DNA of 64,000 bases, from contig BCHJ01000013.1 of assembly GCA_001599615.1 (NCBI GenBank), forward strand, positions 558,001 through 622,000, read 5' to 3'. Position numbers and translations under genes: made by a program. This stretch comes from Thielaviopsis euricoi. Its lineage: Eukaryota; Ascomycota; Sordariomycetes; Microascales; Ceratocystidaceae. The notes under the pieces are model-generated. The model was not told where the DNA came from. It saw only the letters and a list, made by a program, of their open reading frames with translations, and ran no database searches. Each line of letters begins with the position of its first letter. Positions within the stretch are counted from its first letter, which is position 1. Shown one piece after another: positions 22,555-34,700 of the stretch.

Positions 22555-25500
22555 ATGGCTCCGCCACGAGCCTCTCTCGACCATTATCGAGACCCTTCAG
22601 ACCATGTCGCCACTGATGGCTGGACCAGCGACCACATGGCAGCTGCTTCTGCAGCCCGCCGCTACGAATCAGACTCTGAGCAGCGCCCGCGCCACGTTGA
22701 AGCCTGGCGGCCGCCGAGACTATCGCGGTCACAGTCGAGACGGCGACGTAAAGAGTCAGAGTCGGAGTTACCTGCCCTTCCTCTGACAGCAACACAGCCT
22801 CTGGCAATTCTGTCGCCGTCAGCTCCATCCCATCAGGATGAGCCCGTCGCCACGACGCCTTGGGGCATTTTTACCTTTAGCCATCGTCGCCAACGAACAA
22901 ACTCTAATGAAGCCGTCGACACGGCTCTGCCGCCGCCGCCGCCGACTGCAACATCTTCGACTAAGCCGGCGCCTTCACGACGCATACATCGCCAAAGAAG
23001 CCTGTCTCCAGACCCAAAGGATGGATACTACATCACAAACACCCACGTACACTCTATCCCTCCCGGCAGCAGCAAAACCTCCATGTCAAGTAGCAAAAAC
23101 ACGAAGCGTACGGGGTCCTTTTCCACCTCTCGAGGCCGGGACTTTTTCTCCTCATTATTTGGTGGAAATAAAGCCACTGCTTCAGCAGCACTCGCCACTT
23201 CTACCAACAGAGAAAAGACAAAGGAACGCACACGGTCCAAGTCTCGTGGACCGAGAGGAAAAGGCCATGATGCGGCTCTGGCCGTGGCCCCGCAGTTGCT
23301 AGACGACGCCGATGCCGATTCTGAAATGCGCCTGGCGCAAAACTTGCGCCGCTTCCCGTCTCGTGGTCGAAATGCTCTGCCGCATCGGCACCAGACTTTT
23401 GTCAGCTCTTCTCCCCAGCGCAAACCTGCCGCTGGAAGATCTGCCCGGTCTGGCACCGTAAGCGGGCCCTTGATACGACCGCGCCCCATTCCATCGCCAG
23501 CCACGGCCCACTTCCACTCTGTTTCTGCATCTGCCGCTCTTCCAACCCCCTCGTTACCAGGCTTCAGCTCTTCGTCCGGCTTCAACTCCTCCTCGACAGG
23601 CTTCAACCCAACCCTGCGCTCGCGCCGTCGCAGCAACAGCAACATCACAACTCGCAGCGGCAGCAATATAACGACCGGCAGCACCAGCACCCCAGCGGTA
23701 CGACCCGCCGCACCAAGCCGCAGTCAGACCATGACCGACTCATCGCTTCCCAGCATCTCGCGCAAGTCCTCATTCACACGTTCTGCCACCTCTTCATCCT
23801 CTGCTCACGCTGTAACCGCCAGTGCTCCGCTTACTGTGCTTCCACGACAACTGCACAGCGCCTTTGCCTCTGGGCCGCGCTCCGCCCTGCCCGTTCTGGG
23901 AACGGGAACGAGAGCGGGAGTCACATCGCCGACAACCCGCCATCAGTATCTGTACCAGGCACCAACATCGGCCGTGCTGGCATCCATGTCCGACTTCCAG
24001 TTCCCGCCGCGCGCGTCCGATGGCACAAGTACTGGTATCAGCACAGCTATCAACAGTAGTAGCAATAGTGCATCAGCCCCCGCGAGCGCTGCTACATCCA
24101 CTGTAGCACTGCCTCTGCCCGCTGTGGCTTCTACCGCGACGACCGTATCATCGAATGTGGCGGCGTCGAAGCGCGCGGCGCGGAGATCGCGTCATGTCTC
24201 GCAAGTTTCCGGTACAGGCTTCGCAACTGCCCTGAGTGCTGCACCACCGGTCCGGAAAATCTCGATGAAGCGCAAGAAGCAGCGCAACGACGACGAAGCT
24301 TCAAGTCACGTGCGCCGGGAAAGTGCGGGAGGCCACGGCCCAGTTGTAAGTGATTATTATACCGGTGTTTTGTCTGTCTTTGTCTTTGTCTTTTTCTTTT
24401 TTCGTGCTCATATGAGTGTGAGAATTTCCCGCCCCTCTTTCTCAAAACTTCTCGGATCTCCCCTTCCGCTTCATTTATTTCCGTTCCATTTCCTGCGCTT
24501 CTCTGTTTTCGTCCAAAAAGCATCACTCGTCCACGCTGTCTAGAACCATCTACGCAACACTCTAATTCTGGCTGAAATGCAACCCTGGTGCTTTCCTCGC
24601 ATTCTGCCTCGCATTTTGTTCCTTCCCCTGCAGTGTTTTCAAGTTTGTCACACTGATGTTCATATGACCAAAGTCAGGCCACTTTCGAGCTTGTCCCCGC
24701 CATTTATTTGCATATTACACAAGAAAAAAAAATAAAGAAGTTGCTTGTATTGGTGATGTCAGGATCTGCAAGCGCACTCATTCAACTACACACCTATAAA
24801 CGAACAGCAATATAAGCCGCACCTCGTGCTTTGTTGTCTCTTGCTTTCTCCTCTTCTTCCACACTCCATACACATCACGGTTTTGTTGATTTCTCGTTAT
24901 TTCCTACCGCCCTTTACATTTGCTTTTTTTCGGCCACAAGGAAATCTTAGCCGCTGCCTATTGAATGCTGCTGGTGTAAGCTGTCGCTGCATGTAAGCAA
25001 CCCTGTCAAACCCTAGATTTATTACATTCGTTCCCCGTTGTAACTACCCGTCGCAGTCACCTGTGCTGTACTGTACTTGCCTCTGTGCAGTACAATCGCA
25101 ACGGCAGGTGCGCATGAAATGGAGAGACTCCCCTCATCTCTCGGCACATCTAGATCAGCAATTGCTCTGCTTATTTCACTTCCGGCCAGCCAATGAGCTC
25201 CAGTGCAAAATTTTGAGCGGCGCACTTTTTCCTCTTTCTTTGATCTCCAAAACTCCTCCAACTTTTTTTTTTCACATTTCTTTTTTATTGTCGTTTACCC
25301 TCTAGTATTGACCGTTTTGTATTTAGATCCCCTCTTCTGCCTTATCTTCTCCGTCAAGTCCTTCGGCTATACAGAAGAAACCCGTTCTCGTCGATTTTAA
25401 CAAGCCGCTTCCGTGCCCGCCCGGCCCCGATAGTCTTCGCCGTCAAGATCCACAAGCCCGGCCCGTGCTCAAAATCCAACGCATCATGGAAACCCTAAGC

Positions 25501-28500
25501 GAAGGGGAAGTCGAGAAGCTATTCTCGGGTGCGCCACAGTTCTTTGCCCGCAGCGAAGGCCACAACACCGGAGCGCCGCATCCGTCAGCGGCGTATCCAT
25601 GGGACGAAGATGTCGCGATTCGCGATCTTAGCGATCACATGCGTGTGGGTGATCCGGCTTGGAGCTGTATGACAGTCTGGCCGCATATCCCTGTGCGTAT
25701 CAGAAATATTGATGCAAACGGCTCACCTGACTATCGCTTGGAGAGAATCTCTAGCGCTGGTTTGGAGCGGCGCGAGAGCGGTGACTCTCTCGTTCTGAGC
25801 TCGCCCGTGGACGACCTTTCGCACCCCCTCTCGCGTACTTCGACTGCCTCATCGTCTATCAATCCTCTTTCTCCTGTAGTTTCGCAGGCTGCACCCCCAG
25901 AAAAGAAGCGCGGTCACTTCTTTCCACGCTGCCGTGAAAGACCTAGCATGCTCAACATGCAGGGTCTTGAAAAGGGAACCATGGGATATCAGAGCGCTCT
26001 CGAGTTTGGTGTGGCCGATGCCTTGAGCCAAGACCAGGCCGGCTTTGATATTCACCGGCTTCCGCGTGGCCCAGAGGTTCTGAGTGCGCGCAAACATTTG
26101 CTTGCGGCTCGCGATGGTCTTCGGGCTCTCAACGAACACACCATCCTTGACCAACTAGCCAAGAACTGCAAGCGCTATCGTGACCCGAGTTTCTGGGGTA
26201 TGAATCGCTGGCCGTCCCATGAGAACAAAGTGCCCAACAATGCCACGCTGTACAATGAGCTATACTCTCACATTCTGCAGCCACCCTTCAAGTACGTCGA
26301 CATGGGTGAGCGTGGCACGCTTATGCCGCAAATTCGCTCGCTGGTACAGACACTGGCAATGCCAAATGTGTGGATTGACTTTTCGCGTGTCGAATGGCGT
26401 CTGCAGATTGGTCAGCTGCTCTGGGGTCTGCAGCACAAGGACGCCGTCGACGAAGAAATTGGCGATTCGGAAAAGCATGGTTTTGATGCTGACCACAGCA
26501 TTCATGCCGAAGAGCGCACGTGGCTCCTTGTGCAGATCCTTTTGGCATGTGAACTCTTAATCCGTCTGGACATCATCACCGAAGGCGAGGAACTCGGCAT
26601 TGAGTCGATCCCGCTGAACAGTATCCGCCGCTTCGAAAAGGAGGCTACGGTCCCGGTCAAGTGGTCGCTGATGCTGGCACGCTCGTTTCTCGAAAACGTC
26701 GACATAGTAGTCGAACAGCCTCCAGCTGGAGCACCAGCATCGGCCCCCGGACAAGAAGCCGAACTGCATCTGACGGTGACCAATGGCGCGCCCGCTCACG
26801 AGCGTAGCCTTGGTGGTTGGCTGGCAGGCCTCACTAAGAAGATGTCGCTGCACCACCGCCCCGGCTCGCCCAAGGGTCCCATGTACACCATCAAGGGTCG
26901 CTTTGCCGATCGACAAGTCTACGGGCTGCTGCACTTTGCCAAGATTCTGCGCTGGCCCGGCGTTGATGAGTACGAGCGCCGCATCATGGAGAATTGCTTT
27001 GTTACTGACGAGAAGTCGGCGCCTGTACCGCTTGCACCGGCAGTCTCCAGCCCAACGAATGGCCTCAAGGCGGCCGTGGCAAGCATGAAGTCGCCCAAGG
27101 CGTCGGTTGCATCTGTTGCGACTAGTGTGTCGCATAAGACGACGTCACCGTCGCGTCGGCGTCACGTGTCGGCAACGCTGCACGAAGCTGGCTGGCTGTC
27201 CAAGATTTACATGTCGGGAATTATGCTGCCTGGCGAGAGTCTGGGCTACATTCTCATGGCAACGCTGCTCGAAAACGATCCCAAGGCTCTGAAAGCCATT
27301 GGCAACCGGGCGAATCTGTCTGGAGGGTTCGTGTGGAAGGGCAAGAGCTTTTGGAACACAGCAAACATCGTTGGCCGTGTTTTGGCAGCTGGCAAAGGAT
27401 CGGCGCAGTGCCTGAGCTGGGTGTCGAGCGATATCATACCCGTTGGCCATACAGCGGGCTGGGTCGATGTGGTCAGTCATGAAGTCAAGGGTAAGTTCTT
27501 CTTTGTATGCTACAGTAGGACCATAGCTAACGTTTACACACAGACGAACTTGTCAAGACGGGAAAATCAGCCCGTCTGTGGCAGAAGCAGGACATTGAAA
27601 AGGAGTCACATGTTCTTGGCAACGGCGATGATAAGTCCATCTACCCTGCCGATTTCATCATTCCCTCGGAAGAAATTTACATTGCACCGCCATCCAAAGT
27701 TGACGTGGTGCTACACTCGCTCGAAACGGCGCGCCTACACTCAGAGTCGCCGCACGACTCTACTCAGTTCAACGATCACATCCGTCTGGACTCTGGCGTG
27801 ACCAGCTCCGCTGCTGACCCCAAGCCGCACGCGCCTGCCAGCTTGCGCTTTGCCGTGACTATTGGCTCCGACGTGACGCGCGAAGTCAAGGTCGGTCTGG
27901 AATACGACATTAACTTTGTCACGGCGCACCCATGCGTGCCATCGCAGTACGTGCGTTTCCTGCGGTCCCCTTCGAGCCCGACGATTCAGCAGGTAGACGT
28001 GTCGGGCGACGGCATTGCCGGCAAGGTTACGTCGCCGGCTGTGCTTTCGGGACACCCGCTGCACCGCTACTTTACATATGCCGTCATGCACGTGTCGGAC
28101 TTGCTGCGGCGGCCGCGCGACAACACGCTCGAGGATCTCCTGCTGGCAGCAAGCACCAGCCAGAACCGGCGTGCGACACATATGCCACAGCAGAGCGGCA
28201 CGCCGCGCGTGCTTGTGATTGACTGCATCACGGGACAACAGGGCGGCGACAGCAACGGCCACCACGCGCGCAACGGCAGCGGCAGCAACGGCAACAGCGG
28301 CAGCAATACGTCGGCTATGGCGGCCCCGTCGTCGCCAACGTCGCCCGTGATTAGCAGAACGGGCGAGCTGCCCAAGATGCACGCCGAGTCACGCGGGCGG
28401 CAGTTTGGCAGCGATCTGGAGATGCTGGTGCGGGCGATTTGTGCGCAGAAAGGATGGAATGCACTGGTGAGTCGGCGGCGGCGCGGGTGTTTGGCGTGTG

Positions 28501-28553
28501 CGATTCGTGAAGCGGGCGCGCTGGCGTGGAAGGTTGTGATTCGCGTTGACTAA
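22555..28553 (+). CDS. Large conserved fungal protein, function unknown
   Basis: Proposed exons 22555-24345, 25375-27490 and 27544-28553 give about 1638 residues. Exon 1 encodes a disordered Ser/Arg/Pro-rich region. Exons 2-3 hold the conserved part: FSGAPQFFARSEGHNTGAPH, YPWDEDVAIRDLSDH, a block around NVWIDFSRVEWRLQIGQLLW, and the closing RRRRGCLACAIREAGAL followed by WKVVIRVD. I recognise these as features of a fungus-wide family without assigned function. No catalytic motif is evident. The second intron (GTAAGT...CACAG) is well supported. The first would be 1,029 nt, long for this genome; its acceptor (ATACAG/AAG) restores frame with KKPVLVDFNKPLP. Exon 1 could instead be a separate gene ending at 24,543. 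A likely compensated frameshift lies at 25,427-25,465. Confidence 0.75.
24346..25374 (+). other. Presumed 1-kb intron in the 22555 gene
   Basis: The donor GTAAGT follows codon 597 and the acceptor is CTATACAG. The interval is T-rich with stops in all frames and no obvious exon. It could alternatively hold the 3' end of one gene and the promoter of the next. Confidence 0.45.
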
Positions 28554-31500
28554 AGTTCTTTTTGGTTTATTTTTTTTTTTCTTTTCTTGTGCATTTGTGG
28601 AATGCATTAATGATGATACGAACGGAGCATTGCGTTTATTTTTTTTTGTTTATTTTATTGTTTATTGGAGGAACATTGGATGGGATGGATGGACCGGTCG
28701 GGATTTGAGCACACGGAGCGCTTTACGGTATATTTCTTTTTCTTTTTTTTTTTCTTCATACATTTTGATATTTCTTCACATGATGACCAAGCCGTGATCT
28801 CACTCGCCTGTCAAAGCCAATAAATAAGCACAATGCATTCATTCGCTGACCGACTGAATTCAATCAATTGTTTACCTGTCCCTTTGAGATCTCGAACGGA
28901 TGATCGACTGGCACATTTTCACACATATACCATACAAGGCATGGAATGCGGGTTTCAATGCACTGATTGTATTGTTGACAAAATAAAAGGCATGAATTGG
29001 CAGTTAGTCTGAAACTGGACCGCCAACCAAAGGGATAATATCACATCTCGATCCGGGGGAGAGACGGTATTAGGAGGAGATAAACCCTTGGTAACCCTTA
29101 ACTAAGCTTGAACAAAGCTTGTAGCTCTATTAGGCTAGACTTGGAATCCTTTTGTTTTACAATACGACAACAAGAGCCGTTTTCATCGAGAAACAAAAAA
29201 AAAAAAAAAAAAAAAAGCATGACCATTCCTTCCTTCGTCGGATATCGTGGCCAGCTAGCCGTGCTGCAGGTCCAGCTGGCGGTTTAGTTAAGGGAAGAGG
29301 AACAAGAAGAAGAAAAAGAAGAAGCTGTGTTGGCGTTTATGTTAGTATTAGTACTTACTGGGGGGCTTTAAAGTATGGTCAACAGGCTAGAAGTGGGTAA
29401 GAAATAAACAACGCAGAAGGTGATTCGGCAGTTTTTTTTTTCTAGTCTGATAGTAAGGGAGATGTCTCCTCTGTCTTTGGCGGGGAGAGATGTGTAAGAG
29501 AAAAGGAAAACAAGAAAAGAAGAAAAAAAAAAAGGTAGAAAAAGTGCCACCACTTGCAGAATGCAGGCGCTTCTCATTAATCGTGCGTCCAGAGACCGGA
29601 TAGGGCGGGAAGGGAAGTCTGGACTGGTGCTGGGTGACTTGTACAGCTGTTGTAGCTCGACAAGTCACGGCCAGCGGTGGTGCACCGTGGAGCTGGCATG
29701 GCTTCTCGCCCAAGAGTACTTGCGTGTTACTTTGTCCTTTCGTTTGTGTGTATGTATGCATGGTTGTTTGTTTCTTTGCTGTAGATATGGACAGGATCGA
29801 CAAAAGAACTGCTGTTGTGTGTGTATGTACGCTGTACGTCTACTTGTACATCAACCCACCCGCCCGTCCGTCCACCTGTCAGCAAAGCAAACACACAGAC
29901 GGCCGGAACGGGAAAGAGAGGACAAGAGCAGCTGAACAAGACGAGAGTGGCAGCGAGCGCCTATCGAGTACTAGTAGAAGTAGTGGCAGTAGCAGCAGTG
30001 TTGGCCTAGGCAAGTCAGTGTTGTATTTTCGAGTAGTTTTTAGCAATGATTTGCTGTATGGTCGAGTCGATGTTTCGTTTGCTGCCAGCTTGCATTCCAT
30101 TTCTCTCTTTCTTTTTTGTATATTTTATTTTTTTATCGTTAAAAGTTTCTTGGTCCTGTGCTACAACAATGACCGCAGAGTTAGCCGAGCTTTTAGTTGA
30201 TTTTTTTTCTCTCTTTCTTTTTTAGTCTGTCTTGGTTCCTGGTGGCTAAAAAAAAAAAAAAAAAAATTAGCCTGTATCGCTGCTCCTTTTAGGCCTTTCT
30301 CACAGATATTCAAATGCCAAGCAAAGCAAAGCAGAGCAGAGCAAACTCTACGCACACATATCATGAATTCTACCAAACGAAATAAAACAAAAATTTCATG
30401 ATGCGCTGTAAGAACTAAGCAGGTTTCGTTTCTTCAAAAAAAAGAATGGCGGAATATTATTCGCTGTTGAATGGAAAGAGAGAAGAAAACGTGTTATCCA
30501 CGTTCTCCCCTGTTGTTGATTCGCTGTTCTGTAGAATATAGGTCAATAAAGTTTTTTTTTTTTTCCTTTTTTTTTTTTCTTCAATACTTGATCTACATCT
30601 CCAGTCGCTTCTCGGAAGGCGCCATTCCGCTTAGCCTGCCTGCTCTTTCTCTCTCTTTCTCTTTCCTTTCTCTTTTCTTTCCCTCCTCTTCATTGGTCTC
30701 TCTTCCTCTCCTTCCCGCAATCGATTCGCCATTTTTTTTCTTCTTCTTTCTTTTCCTCTCTTCACTTTCTCTTTCCTTTTCTTCCTTTTTCCCTCTCTTT
30801 TTGTTCGCTCGTTCGTCGCTTCAGAAATCTCTATCAATTCTCAAATTATTCTACAGCATTTATTTCTGCATCGCCATCCTTCAACTCAACTTACATCTAT
30901 ATTCGAGTATGTACTAGCCACTACTTATTTCATTTCTAGTTCCTTGGCCTTCCAGGGGCTTCTCTTGCATACATGCATGACATTGCTTGACTTTACTTAA
31001 CTTGGTTCTGACGACTGGATGTGAGTACTGTTGTACTGTACGACTGCTAATAAAACCATCATTACCACTATCAATACCTATTAGGCCTCAACTAACTATA
31101 TTTCTTAGACATCCATTACTGAATATTCTTTGTCACGTCTTCTGCCTCCGCCTCCCTGGTCCCTCCCTCCATCTTTAACCCTGCATTCTTGGATTCCATT
31201 TTATTCCGTGCCGATTTTCTGTTTGCTCTGCTGCTCTGCTCTGCTCTGCTTTGCTCGTCTCGTTTCTTTCTTTTTTCTTTCTTCTTCCTACCATCCCATC
31301 TTTCCCTTTCGCCCAATTCGGTCAATCCATTCCGGCGGCGCTGTGACCTACCCAACTGGCTGACGAGGTCTGACCCGACTTGACCTGACCCGACAAAGTC
31401 TAATTGGGTCCCAAATTGACAGCCTTGGCCCTAACTTGCTTCACCTCTGCGTTCCACAGCCAAGTTATCAATACGCGGTATATCCATTCTTCATACCAGT

Positions 31501-31737
31501 CAATATTGGTCAACTACCTGCCACGGGCGCAGCTTAGGATCTGATCTGATCTGAGACTGTTGACTGTCCGAGCCACGCAGCTAGCCGTTGGGCTTTCCCT
31601 GCGTTGCGTTGTGCTCTACTGCACCTGCACTGCGCTGCACTGCACTTTACTGTTCAGTGCTTGCTTCACTTGCTAAACTCAGCATTCCGCGCTGCCACTG
31701 CAAAGCCTCAGAAAAAAAAATTGATCTAGCTGTAACC
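28554..31737. other. Intergenic and pyrimidine-rich leader
   Basis: No gene recognised. It contains A-runs at about 29196-29216 and 30248-30267, and a long CT/TTC-rich stretch (about 30,545-30,830) followed by more CT-rich DNA to about 31,320. This probably represents the promoter and leader of the next gene. Confidence 0.55.
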
Positions 31738-34700
31738 ATGCTGAGTCGCCCCAAATCCAAGACTCTGCGGGCTCAAAAACAGCCTGGGCCCCAATCCTCG
31801 CTGTCGCCCTTACACCATAGTAACGCCAAAAACGTCAGCGTTGCTGCACAATCTTCTTTTTCCAACTCTCCAGATCAGTACGCCGCCGCAACTGCACCTA
31901 GTCTGTCAGCTGCTGCCGCTGCTGCCGCTTTGCGCAACAATCCTACACCTCGCACCGACGTCGCCCAAGTCCAGACAAAGCGCAACCTACACCGACGCAG
32001 CTCTTCTCTTTCTTCGGCCTCTAGTTCGCGCCACGGCTTCAGTCGTCTTTCGCACATTCGTTCTTCGTCGCCGTCGCCTGCTCCGCCACGTTCTCCGTCA
32101 GTCTCGTCCATGACGAGACGTACTTTTCGCTCCACCTCCCGGACTCCATCGCTTAGCGGCGAAACCACATCTTCCATGGCGCATCACTTCCCCCAAACCT
32201 TGAGATCTTCTTCTGTCTCAAGCTCAGTCGGCCGTAATCACACGCACTCGTCAAGTGAACACATGTCTGCTGCTTACACCACAAACAACGATATGTCAGC
32301 TCCGTTGGATGCCGCTGTCACCACTGGCCAGCCTATGCGGCCGCGCGCCTCTTCGCACAATTCGAGACCTACTAGCCCGAGTCCTTCTATAAACTTTTCA
32401 TATCCTCGTTTGAACAAGACAGCAAGTCCTGATGCTATAGTCGAGGAACCTGGAGACGCCATGGTATACGACGCGAACTCGCGTAGGCTGGTGCCCAAGT
32501 CACAGCTTGATGCGCTCAATCGAGACCTGCAGATCGCAGGGGAAAACAGCACCACCCCCGGCCTTGAAAAAGGCAGCAGTCGTAGGGGTACGCGAGTTCG
32601 ACCAAAATCTGGCTCTGCCTTTTCTCCTCACTCCCATGCCACTTCTGGTCCTGCTTCCCCTACAACCACTGCCAATCATAGTGCTTCCGCCGCCCGGCCT
32701 GCATCTATAGGTTCGGTTCGTCGTGACACTGGCTCTATATCGCCATCTGGCTCAATTCCCACAGCTACCGCAAGGGCGTCTACCGTTTCTACGACAGCGC
32801 AGTCTCTCCTGCAGCCCGCGCAGACACGCCGGTCCCAGTTGATGCAGCTTGGCGACGTGCATGATCCTCTTTCACTTTCTCAACAGGACGTTTCGCCTGC
32901 ATATGCGCCCCACCCTCACTCACACACTCAGTCTAACTCACGACCACTCTCACACGCTTCTTCCCTTGATAAAAGCCCTCCGGCTCACGCCCTGGGATCT
33001 GCCTCTGGCTCTAGATCTAGTTCTATCTCGGCTACACACCCCAAATCGGCCTCTGCAGCCGCTGCAGAGCGTGCCAGCTCCCCCAGTTACTCGTCTATTC
33101 CCGAAGCGAAGTCTGTGTTTATCCAAGACCAGCCTGTCAACTCTGTCAGATTTGTCCCTTCTCACGGCTCTTCACGACCAGTATCGCATCTTCCCGCTTC
33201 TCTACCCTCTTCTGAGAGATCACCACCAGTCTCTCAACAACCGTCAACTGCTGATACTGAGATGACAGCTTCCGCAGCAGTACGCCATGCCCCTCTGGGC
33301 CGTTCCGTCCCGCCTGGCAAATCGGTGCTTAAGAACCCGAATGCAGCAGCTTCGTCGGCTCAGTCAGGCTTGGCGCACGGGAAGCCCGGGTCTATCTCTG
33401 ATGACGGTAGTGTAAGCGTTGAGATCCCTAATCAGAAACGCGTTAGCTTCGACAGCAAGGACACCTTTGTACCCCCAGATGATCACGATGCTAGTGATAG
33501 TGGTTCTTTTACTCAAAAAATGCGCCTTCGCTTGCGGAATGGTTTGAATTTGTCGCGCAAGAAGGAGCGAGAGGACAAGGAAGAAGTGCATCGGGAGCCT
33601 GAGCGGGAGTTTGCAGCTGCGTCTACGTCCAAACGGCCTGAGCCCACTGCAGAGGACATCAGACGAGCAGATCCTGATCCATTTACTGGGATGGGCACTC
33701 TCCCGACGCTGCCCAATTTTACCGATGTTTTCCGTGGCCACAAGCGTGATGATTCGGGTATCTCTTCTAAGGAAGATGCCCGCAAGAATGCCGCCGCATT
33801 GCGTCCTGCTCCCTCTTACGACTACCAGGGGCCCGAGTCCCACCATCTGCCTACGATACGCAGTGGGACCGAGCTCAATACGGAGTATCTGGAGGCCGAC
33901 TCTCAATTTGACTATGAGGATATTGTCGTTATGGACCAGCGTCCCCAGGTCTTTAAGCACGAGGCTAACACGTCCCGGTTCCGCGAGCCACTACCTCCTC
34001 TTGTGACTACGGTTGACGGCACTGGATTTAGCACTCCTAGTCCGATTAGCGATTACAGTGAGGATATTTCTGGCACGGGATCTGGCCTGGATTCTATGGA
34101 CGATTTTAATCCTTCCGTGACACCAATCGCTCCGGATGCTCCTGCGGATGTAAAATCGCCTAACTGTGCGCTCGGTTCCAAGTCTGAGTCTCTGACTGTT
34201 CCACAGGCTGCTGCTGTGCAATCTTCCAACCAGCAGTCAAATACTGCTGATGTCGCTTCTTCTGTGTCGTCGTCCAAAGGGTTTGTTGTTCCTGGAGGTT
34301 TTCCGAGAGACTCCAACTCAAGTCTTGGCGCAACCGACGAAGCTACACCTACACAGGACACGTCAAAGATTGCTGCTCCCCCCCAAGAAAAGGCCGGCGC
34401 CTCTTCTTCACCGGCACGGTCTGTGCGTTTTGCCGACGATTTACCAACCCGGGCGGCCGAGCAGCAAGACGACGACTCAGACACGGATTCTGACGGGTCT
34501 AGCGTCTATTCTGACGCTTACGAAAGCTTTGATAACGGGGGCTTTCAGTCTCTCAATGCTGTTGTCATGGCGAGCCCGATTGTTCCGTCGCTGACTGCAG
34601 AGCCTGTTGTACAGACCATCAACTCAGCTCCTCCAGTCACGCCTCTCAGCACTGTTTCAGAGACTGCTTTTGCGACTTCCTCGAAGGATATATCGCCCGA

